A stretch of DNA of 64,000 nt from Monarcha castaneiventris obscurior (taxonomy: Eukaryota; Chordata; Aves; Passeriformes; Monarchidae). The position numbers were made by a program, and so were the translations under genes. The stretch is taken from positions 4,370,001 through 4,434,000 of the forward strand of contig JAMPIT010000890.1 of the NCBI GenBank assembly GCA_026261815.1. Reading direction: 5' to 3'. Every line of letters begins with the position of its first letter. Position 1 is the first letter of the stretch. Shown here piece by piece: positions 33,641-44,758 of this stretch. The notes below the pieces were generated by a model. That model was given only the letters and a program-made list of their open reading frames with translations, was not told where the DNA came from and did not search any database.

Positions 33641-33998
33641 CAGGGGCAGACTCCTGTCACGGAGCAGCAGAAGGAAATCTCAGTGATGGACTGACCAAAC
33701 CCCCGTGACCTGGGTCCCTGCGCTGTCAGTGGGAAGGAGGGAGGTGGGGAAGGAGAAGGTGTTCTAAGGGCTTATTTTACTTCTCATTATCCTCCTCTGA
33801 TTCTGTTAGCAATAAATTCACTTCGCAACTTAAGTTGAGCCTGTTTTGCCCCTGAAGTGTTTCTCCCGGTCCTTATCTCACTCATGAAGCCTTCATTAAT
33901 TTTTTTTCCTTTTCCCTCCTCTGCCCAGCTGTGACAGGGGAGGGTGAGTGAGCAGCTCTCGTTGGTACTTGGCATTGGGCCAGTGTTAAACCACGACA

Positions 33999-34789
33999 GA
34001 AGCTTTCAGAAAATTGTGATTCTTTATGTTCTGGACAATTTTGTCTCACAGAGGGTGAAATTATGCCAATATTGTGTTTTCTCTTCAGATAACCAAAATC
34101 ACTCGAACAACTGATTAACATCTCCTGCCTGCTCAAGTAAGCTAGCAATGGTATGTAGATAACAGCCAGGGACTAGCATTGCTCCTAGAAAACGGTAGGG
34201 ATTGCAAACAGAGCCCAAAATAATAGCTTTTTGTTCAAATCCTGATGTGTTTTGTGAGATGCAGAAAGCAGTACCCAATCTTACTTGTCAGGGAGCGCCA
34301 TCTGTGTCCCTTTCCAGGCAGGGATGTTGCAATAATGAACAGATTTGTAGTGCGTTACTACAAAGTTGCTCAGCATGAACAATATTTTCCTGTTTCTGCT
34401 TACAGTTATTTTTTAAAATCGACCTGGGAGATGACATTCTTGAAGGTGTAATGTGAAGTTGCTCCAAGCTTTGGTCACATGAGAGTCAACGAAATAATCC
34501 TGCTTTGTGCAGTGTTAAATTTATCCTGGTCATGAGTGGAGCCGTGCCATCACCTGCCTTGAAGGTGCTCAGCACTGTGGGTAGACTGGTGACCGTGCTG
34601 TCGTCTTGGAGAACCTGGCCACCCACTGTTCCTGAGGGTGGGGCCTTGATGTGGGACATAGAGAGTGAAAGAAGAGCTGGGTGTGAGTTGTGATATGTGA
34701 GACGAGGTGTGAGATGTGTCAGGTGAGCTGGGTGGGAGAGGTGAGGAACCAGCTGGAGGACACGGACTTCTGCCTGGGGATGGATGAGG
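33999..34789. other. Unique sequence, no gene seen
   Basis: Short frames only. A GTGAG-rich patch lies at about 34680-34750. Confidence 0.5.
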
Positions 34790-34915
34790 AGCCAACAGAG
34801 AATTTATGGGGTGGGATTACAGAGAAGATGTGTAAATGTGATGTTATAGTGAGTGTTGCCTGTAGGCCGCCTGACAGGAAGAACAAGTGGATGGGGTTTG
34901 CCAAAGATAGGCAAA
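34790..34915 (+). repeat. CR1 ORF2 endonuclease-domain fragment
   Basis: The plus-strand frame reads CDVIVSVACRPPDR, which resembles the conserved 'VVVGVCYRPPD' stretch of CR1 endonuclease. It is short, diverged and dead. Confidence 0.65.
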
Positions 34916-36955
34916 ACACAAATTCAGTGAATGTAGGAAGTATGAAGTTTTAATAACTAAGGAAAAAATAAGGAAGATGGTATGGTACTTCCATCAGAAA
35001 CAAAATAGCAGCTGCCATGTGCTTACATGTTTTGGAAATAAGACAACTGATTGTGAGTTCTGGGCTCCAAGATGAAGAAATTTTTTATTAAAAAAGATGT
35101 GTGCATGCAGGACACAGGCACACTGCAGTACAATAGGCTGGGTGACACAGCAGGTTTACTACCCAGTAGGCTTCTATGGAATAGAACAACATTCTCATTT
35201 CTAAATTACCAGAAATAACCCAGGTAGATTTCCATTCTGGTGGGGAAAGAGGTGCTTTGTCCCCCACAGCCTTCCCCTCTGCCCCTGCTTGATCACAGGC
35301 ACCTACTTGAAAGCACACAGATGTTACAGCTGCTACAAGAAAAGGTGCAAACACAATCTGAATTCCATCCCTCTGTGAGTGGGCCAGCCTCTGAGGCTGA
35401 GGTTTAAAGAAGAAATTCATTGTGATGCACGTGAATTCCAGTGAAAATTTCAACCCAGTCAACATCATTGAGAGTAGGATTTTCTTAAGGGAATGCTGAA
35501 GACCAGATGCTCCTTATAATACATGTTTATAATTGCAGAAAAATAACAAGCAGGATGCAGCAGGGTTTAAGAGTGCCCCTAAATCAAAAGCAGGCATTGG
35601 TATCCACTACCCATTTCAGTGATACTTAAGCCTCTCTGCTGATGTACAAAGGTAGCATGGAAAATATACATGAATTCTGCCTGTAGACAACTGACATATT
35701 TTATGGATTACAGTACAGGATTTTGCAAACGAAGGGGGCTTTTTTCTAGAGGTTGAAAAGGGGACAAAGTGCATACAACTTTAACTGTGTATTGTCTGTA
35801 TGGTACTGAAGATATATTCCTGCAGAAAAATATGAGGGAGGTTCAAAATATATCAGATTTTTCTGTAAACCCGTTGTTGTTTTTTATAATATCCATTCAT
35901 TTATAGAACTACGTATCTTGAGATATGCTGCACAATGTTATACAAGACGAAAACATTGCTGGGCTCACTATGCAATGACAGAAGTCTTCTAGTAACCAGA
36001 GAGGTCTGGTAAAGACTGAAATAAAGAGGCAAAAGTTGATAAAGTGTTAAGATGTCTATATTAAGATGTCTTTCATTATTCCTCCAAGAGCAGGAATACA
36101 TATTGCATTTTCCATGGAAACCAAGCATAGGATCAGTTTGTCACTCTAAAACCACATCTGAAGAACTTTGCCAAGCTCAGCTGATTTGCAAGCATGGTAA
36201 ATTCAAAGTCTTTTTGTTTATTCAAAATGTTGTTACAAATCTTATCTTGGTATAAACACCACTGACACTTGGAATAGTTCTGAATTTTTAATAACACAGG
36301 AATCTAAATAGATTACACAAAGCTGCTATTCAGGTATATAAATGCCTCAATAGTTAGATAAAAGTGAACATATTTTTAATTTTATCAGGAAAATGGCCAT
36401 CTTTCTGTAATTAATTATTCTTGCCATGAACAAGCCATGAAGGCAAAACAGGATGGAAACTACTTAAGTAAATACTCACATATGTACATAAGCATATAGG
36501 TGTTTAATGACACAGTGCTGGACAATGTTCCTTGGTACTTAGTAAGTAAATTATTGTCAAAGTAACTTTGTTTTTTCATTCTCACTTTCCCACCTTGGTG
36601 TGTGGCTCAAGGCTTGAGAATGTGTTGATCTTTGCTAAGAGAACACTTAGATTGTTTGAACCAAATAATGTGTCTGACATTATCTGAAGCATGCCCTCAG
36701 CTTTCATGGCATCTCTGGTAAACCTGACATCTTGATTTTTGTGTCTCTTTCACAGAAACTTCAGTTTCCCTGGAGAAAGATGCAGAATCAAAGTTAGGTT
36801 CCAGCTGCCGTGTAGTTTATTGTAAGCCAGGAATTTATTTCAGTGTAAAAATAAGGTAAACTAAACCAGAGTCAGGCCTCAGTTGTTTGCCTTGGCTCAT
36901 GGTGGTTAGGAGGCACTAGGAGCCAAGGTATCTTGAACTTCAGGATATAATCTGT
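34916..36955. other. AT-rich unique sequence, no gene seen
   Basis: The longest frame is 126 codons on the minus strand (35088-35468), with no recognisable motif. No repeat hallmark. Confidence 0.5.
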
Positions 36956-36960
36956 AAGGG

Positions 36961-37252
36961 CACGGCAGTTTTGGCTGGGATTGAGTTAATGCTCTTCATA
37001 GTAGCTAGTATGGGTCTATGTATTGATTGTGCTGGAAACACGTGGCTTCCCTGTCCATGGAAAGCAGTAAATGAATTCCTTGTTTTGCTTTGCTTGCATG
37101 CATGGCTTTTGCTATACCCATTAAACTGTCTTTACCCCAACCCAAGAGTTTTCTCACTTTTCTAATTTTCTCCCCTATCCCAGTGCAGGGGGAGGAGGAG
37201 GGGGCAAACAGCTGTGTGGTCATCAGTTGCTGGCTGGGCTTAAGCCATGACA
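36961..37252 (+). mobile_element. Internally deleted solo LTR, duplication AAGGG
   Basis: It is flanked by AAGGG at 36956-36960 and 37253-37257. It begins with a mutated form of the 26687 LTR start ('gttttggctgggattgagtt'), jumps near 37043 to the 3' part ('cccattaaactgtctttacc') and ends 'aagccatgaca'. The middle of the LTR has been lost. Confidence 0.82.
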
Positions 37253-37257
37253 AAGGG

Positions 37258-40200
37258 CAAAGCAAACTTTCAGCTTGTACTAGTGGAGTTAAGGATCAGA
37301 TCCATTCATTAAATGACAGTCCAGTCACAAGACAGCAATTAAATACTCTGTGGCTTGGGGCTGGATTTATGTCAAAATTTTCACATAAAAAAGGCCTCTT
37401 CAGAAATTTGGTCCTTAACAAAGGATGGATGGAAAATTCAGGTTCTGAAGTTGCCCAAGAGATTTTTGGTCTTCATTTCTCCTTGAATAAATGCAAAAAG
37501 CATTTTATAGACCAGGTTAGATCTTTATCTTTCATTCTTCAGAACTGTTGAAAAAAATGTTCTGGTTTGAAAATGAAAACTTTGTCTGACAAGGGAAATG
37601 CAGAAGATGAAAAAGAAACACATCCTTGTTTTTCAAACACTTGTTATGAATGCTGATTTCAGGCTATCTGGGTTATAGCTTTCAACCTTTTCCATCCCTG
37701 ATTTCTAAAATATTGTGAAAATTGTTGTGAATTTATTGCAATGCTCAGACAGATTTAGTAAAATAAACTACCCAGCTTTGCGCATTGCCTTGCAGAACTA
37801 AAGGTGAAATCAATAGGGAATAAAAGCTCTCTAGCAGTGCGAGGAAATTTAGGAATTCTCTTCAGCTGAAGATAAGATATGATACATTTCACCTTGGGGA
37901 GCTTGTTAGCATTAATTTTTCTGTATTAAAAGCTTGTTAGCATTAAGAAGTCTTGATAGTATTACATGTACTTAATGTACTGAAAGTTCCTTTGCATGGA
38001 AAAAGAGGAGTAACTTTATTCTGCATTGTAACTCGCAGCTCTTTCTCCAGCAGCATATGATGCAAGATTATATACACAGTATAAGATGACCAGATTTTAA
38101 CCATTAAATACATGGGATTTCACACACATGGACAGAGCAAGGTGGGCTCTTGCAGGGTTATATCCAGAGGGACTGCTGTGGATGTGAAGAATGGAATTTC
38201 AAGGGGTACAAAGGACCAACTTGTGATGGCATAGCCAGCAGGCAAAATATACCAACATACACACCTGGAGGGTTGCAGGGAACTCTTTTTTCATTGTGTG
38301 TTCAGTGAAGTCTCCTCCTGTCAAACACTACTGTCTTTCACTTGCTTACCACTGGGAAACCATAAATAACTGCTTAGACCTAAGGGGCCCATTTTATAAT
38401 GCATTACAAGGATATTTTCTGTCATTTACATGGTTGGCCTATGGCACTTAGTGAAACTCTGCCTGTCAGTGGGTCTGAGGAGGCTTAGGAAGGTTTAGTT
38501 TTTTGGCTGGGCATTTCAGTATTCACTTCTGTGTTCCAGAAATGTTTTTTTCTCCACCAGGTCTGTGCCAAATGCCACTCTCAAAATCTCACTGCTTAGT
38601 CCAGAAGGATTGATTTCACACTACAATCACTGTCTGCTGAATAAACCCATCCATCTTCAGAGAGAACAGAAAAGCTCAGATGAGTTCAGGCCCTAGGCAG
38701 CATGAAGCCATGGCTTGCCTCAAGTTTGCAAATTCAAAACTCCCTCATTTCTTTTGAGGGATACTGTGAGAGGTTGACTCTGCCAGATGCTTGCACTCTG
38801 GGAGGCAAGAGCTGAAGTCACAGGGAGCAGTGAGAAACAAATCACTGTCACATCTTTTCCCATATTAGACCATTAAAACTGGTTGCAAGGAGCTTTTTTC
38901 TTCCTTGGTTTTAAGTTACTACTGCGTGCAGATGGGTCTGTAGGAAGGAATGGCCAAACAGCTGGAAGGATACTCCTGATCAATGGGGAAAAGAGGACCC
39001 CAGAAAAAGTTGTATGGGGGAAGGAAAAAAAAAAGTTGTAACAGGGAGGAAGATGTGTCACAGTCCCTGTTTTTAGGGAGACCTGATTACAGTTTGTCTA
39101 ATTATATTAATAGCCTAAATTAATGCACATGTACAAGGGTTTTTCTGCAAGAATCTACCTCAGACACAGGAAACAAGGTGTTTTCTACTCTAAATGCAGA
39201 CAGATCAAATCTTCTGTGTCCCTTTCTGGACACTTGTTAGCACAACAGAAAACCTAGAATTCCCCAGCACATGTGAGCAAGGTCTACACACATAATAGGT
39301 CCCACCAGCTCACCTTATTATACATCTGGAGTAAGAAATTCAAATAACCATAAGTGCCTGTGGGTTGACACTTTTGTTGCTATTTCTTTGCACTGCAATG
39401 CAGTGGAAGCATTAATTTAACAAGAGCCCCAAGCAGAAAATCAGCAATTCTGAAGTGTGTATCAACTTGCATGGAAAAAAAAAAAAAGACCCTTGAGGAC
39501 AGTGGAAAGCGTGTATGTCCAGGCAGAGACAATTAAAAGTCTGAAAAACAGATTTGTCTTTAATGTCCTGTTCTCTTTCTACAGATAAGGCAAGTAACAC
39601 AGGCATCTAGTTCCTAAAATCCAGGGCCAAAGGTTAGGGAACTTTTTCTTACATCTTCCTTTCCAGACAAGAACAATCTGTTAAACCTATAACCTTTGGG
39701 AATGAGTTATTGTTGCTGTCAATTCGATAGATCTATGTGGAAATGTTCTTTCAGAATATAACACAACTGGATCCAACTGTCCAAGGCATTAACACACCAA
39801 CAGGAGAAAGCCAAGGACTCTGGAGGAGAAAACAACTTAATTTTCCATGCGTCAGCTTTTGCTCAGTAAAAAATGTAATAGACATTGTTTAAAATCTGGC
39901 AGTTTTAAAGATCATACAATATCTGATCTTATAGGAGAAATCAATTATAAAAACTCAATTTAAGGAAGTAATTATTAAAACTCTACTTACCACAAAGTAA
40001 TTCATTACAAGTGTATCTCCCTTCTTTGCATGTAATTATAGCTAATGATCAGGGACGGAATGGCTGATAATGTACTTTCTGTCCTTTCTCTTTTTAGACT
40101 ATTTCCACCAGGAGGGAAATTTTATTTTCTTTTAAAAGATGATTTGGTGACAATGGATTAAACATCAGCTCCCATTTCCAGATATATTTTGTCTCTTTTC

Positions 40201-43200
40201 TATTTAATTTTTAGGAGATTCTGTTATGGGATGTGTGAGAAAGCTGAAAGACTACATTTTAACTCCTCCATGTCCATCTGTTTAATGAGCTAAATATTAC
40301 TAATTTCCTTTGTCTTTCAGCCTGATATAAATTCAGCAGTTCTCCAAAGTTACTTCTGTGGTTTCTCCCTGAATTTGGTGACAAATTCAAAAACATCTGG
40401 AGAGCTGACAACTTCCAAAACATCTGGAGAGCCCCAGGTGTGCTTGATGAGGCTTGTGATGAAACTGTGTGGGCAGCATAGTTTTCTTAGTGACATGAAA
40501 AGGATTGAGTGTCCTCTATGTGGCATGGCAAGAGAGGGCTTTTTCTTGTGTAGGAGAGGGTTAGCTGAAGATCCACTTATATCCACCAGGAGGTTTTCAT
40601 GTTTCTTGGCTGAAAAAGTTGTTTTAAAAAAATTATTTTTGAAATTTTTTCTTGCAGTTAGGTAAGACATCTTGTCCTACACTGAGTGGGTTCTGTAGAA
40701 CAAGTTTTCTGTACAAATGTTAGCATGATAAGACAGGCTGGAGAAATAGCATCATGAAGTACATTAGCATTGCTTACCTTTGTTTTCCCAGACATAATGC
40801 ACTGCAAATGCAAGACTTGTGGCATATTTCAAAACAAGCAAGTTGAAAAAACACAAGTAAATATGAGCTCTTTTGATAGGCATTTCTTTGTTAAGACACA
40901 ATTTCAGCATTTTTATACATCTGCGAAGTAACACAACGTACATTTTTTCCTTTTTTTTAATCAAACCTGAGACTGATGTAAACATCTCATCTCAGTACAA
41001 ACAAACAAACAAACAAACACAGCCTGCTGAAAAAGATAGTGAGAGCTGACAATACATGCAATAAAGCATGAGAACACTGCAAGGAAAATTCAACTCTCTT
41101 GACTTTAATACATCATGTTTGTGAACAGATATGTGCTTAGATGCACACAAACTTGCACAAGGAAATGTGTTCAGGTGCTTGAACAGCTGCAGTATTTGTC
41201 TTACAAGTATGCAGGCTGCAGTCTGAAAGCTGAGGAATGTCATCATGTTGGTCAAGCTGAAGTTTAACTGCTCTTGAATATTTGGTGGGTGAGGAAGCTG
41301 AAGAAGTCAGAGGTTAGTTACCTCTAGACACAAAATGTGCTGCCATTTCAGACAGAGGCTTAAAATTGCCAAGAACGGGAAATACATACATAAAAACAGA
41401 GCCCAAGAAGGGCTTCATGGAAGTCAGAGGTTCTCCTGGACTGTGAAGCCTTGAATTTTGATCAGCCTTTGTGAGGAGGAGAGCTCCAGGGGCTAAACAC
41501 TCAGCTGGGCAGGGGGTAGGATGGGAGCAATGGTGGGAAAACAGAGACTACTTTGGGCACCAAATGGAGCCAGGAGCGTTTGTGCAGCCAGTGTGTCCTG
41601 GGAAAGGGTCTTCAGAGGAGCTCTGAAGAGCCATCTCTGGACTGCAAATATGAATCACTTGGGGAAAGGGAGATCTCAGGCCAAAACTTTAGTAGAGGAG
41701 AGGGGAAGATGACAGGAAAATACATCCCTGTAAGGGTTTTTTGAACTCACAGGAGTTTTACATATGCACAATTAATTTTTCTCCTCTCTCTCATGGCTCC
41801 ACCTCCAAGCACAGAGCAATTCAGCATGTATTTGAGCTTTGTAGCTTGCTTCGAGTACGAAACCCAGTTCAGATTTTGGCTTCTTCTATGACCATTTTCT
41901 AAGTAAACAACAGAGAATGCAGGGAGATTCTTCTTTCCATCAAAACTGCATTTGTTAGCTTCAAAAGGAAGAGTGTCAGAAAGGAATAAATTAACCATTT
42001 TTTTTCAACATATTGATTATCCTAAATTAGTTTTAATTTTTGCACAAAATTTTCTTATTCTAACTTTGCATTGCCCTTCCACATTGACAAAATATAGGCA
42101 GCCTCAGGTTGAAATGGCCAAAGAGAGCTCAAGGCTTGATCAGTCCATCTCCAGATACTGACAATGTCAGATTAATTATCTTCAAACTAATAGATGAAAT
42201 GAGTTCAATAACATTTACTGTACCATTCAGGCATTACTCATTCTTCATCAATCTCTTATTGCTACCTGAATTGCAATTGCTGCTTGGCTAATAAATGAAG
42301 AAGTTGCTCCTATTAAATGAATTAACTTTTCAGGTACTTATTAAAGTGACAGATTACTAGGTTGGAAGATAATGAATCTACCTGAAATATTAAAGAAGGG
42401 AAAGATTGATTTCCAGCTGTTCCCTTAATCTACATTTACCTTTAGAGTGGGCAAACACTGTATATCAGTCAAGAGAGCAACAGGAGGTGTTGAAAATATT
42501 TTTGGATGACATTGGCAAGAGACAGCACAACAGATGACAAAAGAAGGTGAATGTTAAGTGTTGAAAAAGTGAGGTTTTGGAAAAAAAGGGAATGTGTTCC
42601 TAGGGTTACACTAAGTTCTCTTCTGCAGCATATGGAGAAACACTGTGATTAGAAACCAATTCTGCATCTGCAGTCAAATGGCCACAAGAAGCCCTTGGAG
42701 ATGCCTTGAGTACTAAGGATGTTTAGCTGGACTATCATTTTCCTCTAGGACTTCATTATTTATTGCATCTATTACTGTTAAATGTACTGCAAAAGCACTG
42801 ATGGCCCCAGGCAAGTGCTGTGTTGAATTACTTTGGTTGATAATTCCTTTCCGAAAAGCCCTGCAAACTAAACAGATAAGTCAGGCAGAGAAGTATTATC
42901 ATTCCCTATATTACAGAGGAGAGGAGAGCTATTCAGGGTGCCAAGGATACTAACTCAAAAGAACCAAGGTTTCAGCTGGAAATTTTATATCACTCAATGA
43001 AGGCCATTCCAAAAATCAAAGAAGATCATATCTCCTTTATTCATTTAATTATTTACTTTTTCTCTGTGTCCCTTGGTTTATCAGTTACAGTTATCAGTTA
43101 TTGCTGCCACCAGGATCTTTCCCTTGGACAGCAGCCTTAAGGCTTCTCCTTGAAACCTGCTGTTAGTGAATCCCACTGGGTGATGCAGTAGCTGATTACA

Positions 43201-43244
43201 ACAGAAGCCTCAGATTTTTTTCTCTTCCTCCACAAATCTCCTGC
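37258..43244. other. Long gene-free stretch
   Basis: 6 kb of AT-rich sequence with frames of at most about 110 codons and no motif. Includes an (AAAC)n run (40997-41020) and short direct repeats at 37900-37946 and 40388-40430. Confidence 0.55.
40997..41020 (+). repeat. (AAAC)n microsatellite
   Basis: Five to six tandem ACAA/AAAC units. Confidence 0.85.
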
Positions 43245-43457
43245 TGCAGGTCCAGCAGAGGGTAGCAAAGATGATGAGGGGTCTGGAGCATCTCTTTTAT
43301 GAGGAACAACTGAGGGAACTGAGCCTGTTCAGCCTTGAGAAGAGGCAGCTGAGAGGGGACCTCATCAACATCTATAAACATCTGAAGGGAGATGGCATAA
43401 GGCTGGAGCCAGGCTCTGCTCAGTGGTGCCAAGCAATGGGATGAGAGGCAATGGGCA
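43245..43457 (+). repeat. CR1 fragment, left part of split copy
   Basis: 'aactgagggaactgagcctg' and 'aggggacctcatcaacatct' are typical of the CR1 3' region. It ends in 'aggcaatgggca', where the LTR entered. Confidence 0.88.
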
Positions 43458-44005
43458 TGTCCCGGGTTGCAGTGTATTCTATTACCACCCCCATGAGCCG
43501 TTGAAACCAGGTGGGGCAGTGTTTCCTTGCCTCCTCCCTCCAGACTATTGTTCTGTTAATGGCCCATTAATGTTGTGCAGCATGACTCAGCAGTAACTCC
43601 CCCCCCGGACTATCTGCTGTTAACGAGCCCATCAACACCTGGCCTCATGACTCATCATCCCATTGTGAGAGGCTCCGCCCAGAGGGGGGAATCAAGCATT
43701 CCATCCCAAATAAATCTGGGCTTCTGAACACCATGGGGGGCCCTGTCTACTGGATTCCTGGAGGACAAGAGCTACCACTGGACCTTCAGCTGGAGACTAG
43801 ACTTCCCATAGGATCACCACTTTGACTGAACTACCTCATCTGGACTACTACCACCACCCTAATAGGGTGTCAGGTTGTATCTGACTTTGTCTGTGTTTTT
43901 CTTTCCTCTTTCCCTTGTATTATTTCACTTATTTTTAATTTTTTTCCCTATTAAATTTTAACCCTGAGTTGGGATCTCCCTCTGGTTTGTTGTCAAACCA
44001 TTATA
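43458..44005 (+). mobile_element. Solo LTR nested in CR1, duplication GGGCA
   Basis: 548 bp between GGGCA copies at 43453-43457 and 44006-44010. It starts TGTCCCGGGTTG and ends CAAACCATTATA, with TA in place of the usual CA terminus, explicable by one transition. It has AAATAAATC near 43706-43714 (TATA or polyadenylation signal) and a T-rich 3' part. A 5-bp duplication suggests an ERVL-type or related element. Confidence 0.82.
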
Positions 44006-44250
44006 GGGCAGAAAATGGAACACAGGAAGTTCCACCTGAATGTGAGGAAGAACATCTTTGACATGCAGGTGACCGGGCACTGGAACAGGTTGCCCAGAAA
44101 GATTGTGGAGTTTCCCCGCACTGGAAATACTCAAAAGCTGCCTGAACACAATCCTGAGTAATGTGCTCTAGGGAAGCCTGCTTGAACAGGAAGGCTGGGC
44201 TGGATGACCTCCAGTGGTCCCTTCCAACCTTACCCATTCTGTGATTTGGT
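44006..44250 (+). repeat. CR1 fragment, right part of split copy
   Basis: It continues 'gaaaatggaacacaggaagt' to the CR1 3' end 'tggatgacctccagtggtcc' and 'ttctgtgattt'. Confidence 0.9.
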
Positions 44251-44617
44251 GGTTAGGAGTTGAAAATTTGTTTGTTGTTTCAATGTTTATTTAGAGAAGT
44301 GAGAGTCAGTTGTAACAGACAATGCTGTAAAGTTATTACAGGCAACCTAGAAAAATTTGAAACAGAAATGTATCTTTTAGAGCACAATCTGTATGAAATG
44401 TGAATAGCCAGTACTGCATACAGATGTACATTTCAATGGCATTACCATGCTGTACCCAGCATCAATAGCTTCTTATATAAATAATGGCCTAGTTAATTGT
44501 TAAACTATGGCACCCCTAATGCTTATTAGACTATCAGAGTTGGGCTTAATAATGTGCAAGGGCTACTTAACCTGTACCAGACACTGTAAAATTGTCAGAT
44601 TTAGTTTTTATGAGTTT

Positions 44618-44758
44618 TCAGCTGGAGGTGTTCAAGAATTGTCTGGATATAATCCTGTGCCATGTGCTCCAGGATGACCCTGCTTGAGCAGGAGGGTTGG
44701 AGCACGTGACCCACTGCGGTCCTTTCCAATCTGACCCATTCTGTGATTCTGTGATTTC
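44618..44758 (+). repeat. CR1 3' end fragment
   Basis: 'ctggaggtgttcaagaattg' through 'cctttccaatctgacccatt' and 'ctgtgattctgtgattt'; a second, 5'-truncated CR1 0.4 kb beyond the split copy. Confidence 0.88.

Larger units (their letters stand above)
32034..33998 (+). mobile_element. Long LTR-like ERV element with internal minisatellites
   Basis: The text from 'tttctgcagcctttcatgg' through 'aggtagcagtggggcc' and 'ccggcagagccagtgg', the Pro/Gly-coding tandem repeats, the 'gttagcaataaattcact' stretch and the end 'gttaaaccacgaca' match my recollection of a long passerine ERVL-type LTR. The 3' end at 33998 is shared with the LTR ending at 37252. The 5' limit is uncertain, and I found no target duplication. 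The 392-codon frame 32516-33694 and its overlapping frames come from the tandem arrays inside it. Confidence 0.62.

Noticed and set aside
32516..33694. 392-codon plus-strand frame and overlapping frames on both strands
   Set aside because: They are caused by stop-free tandem repeats inside an LTR-like element.
34690..34953. 87-codon frame as a gene
   Set aside because: Its C-terminal part is a CR1 endonuclease fragment.
37090..37551. 153-codon plus-strand frame
   Set aside because: It starts inside the solo LTR at 36961-37252 and runs into unique DNA; no domain.
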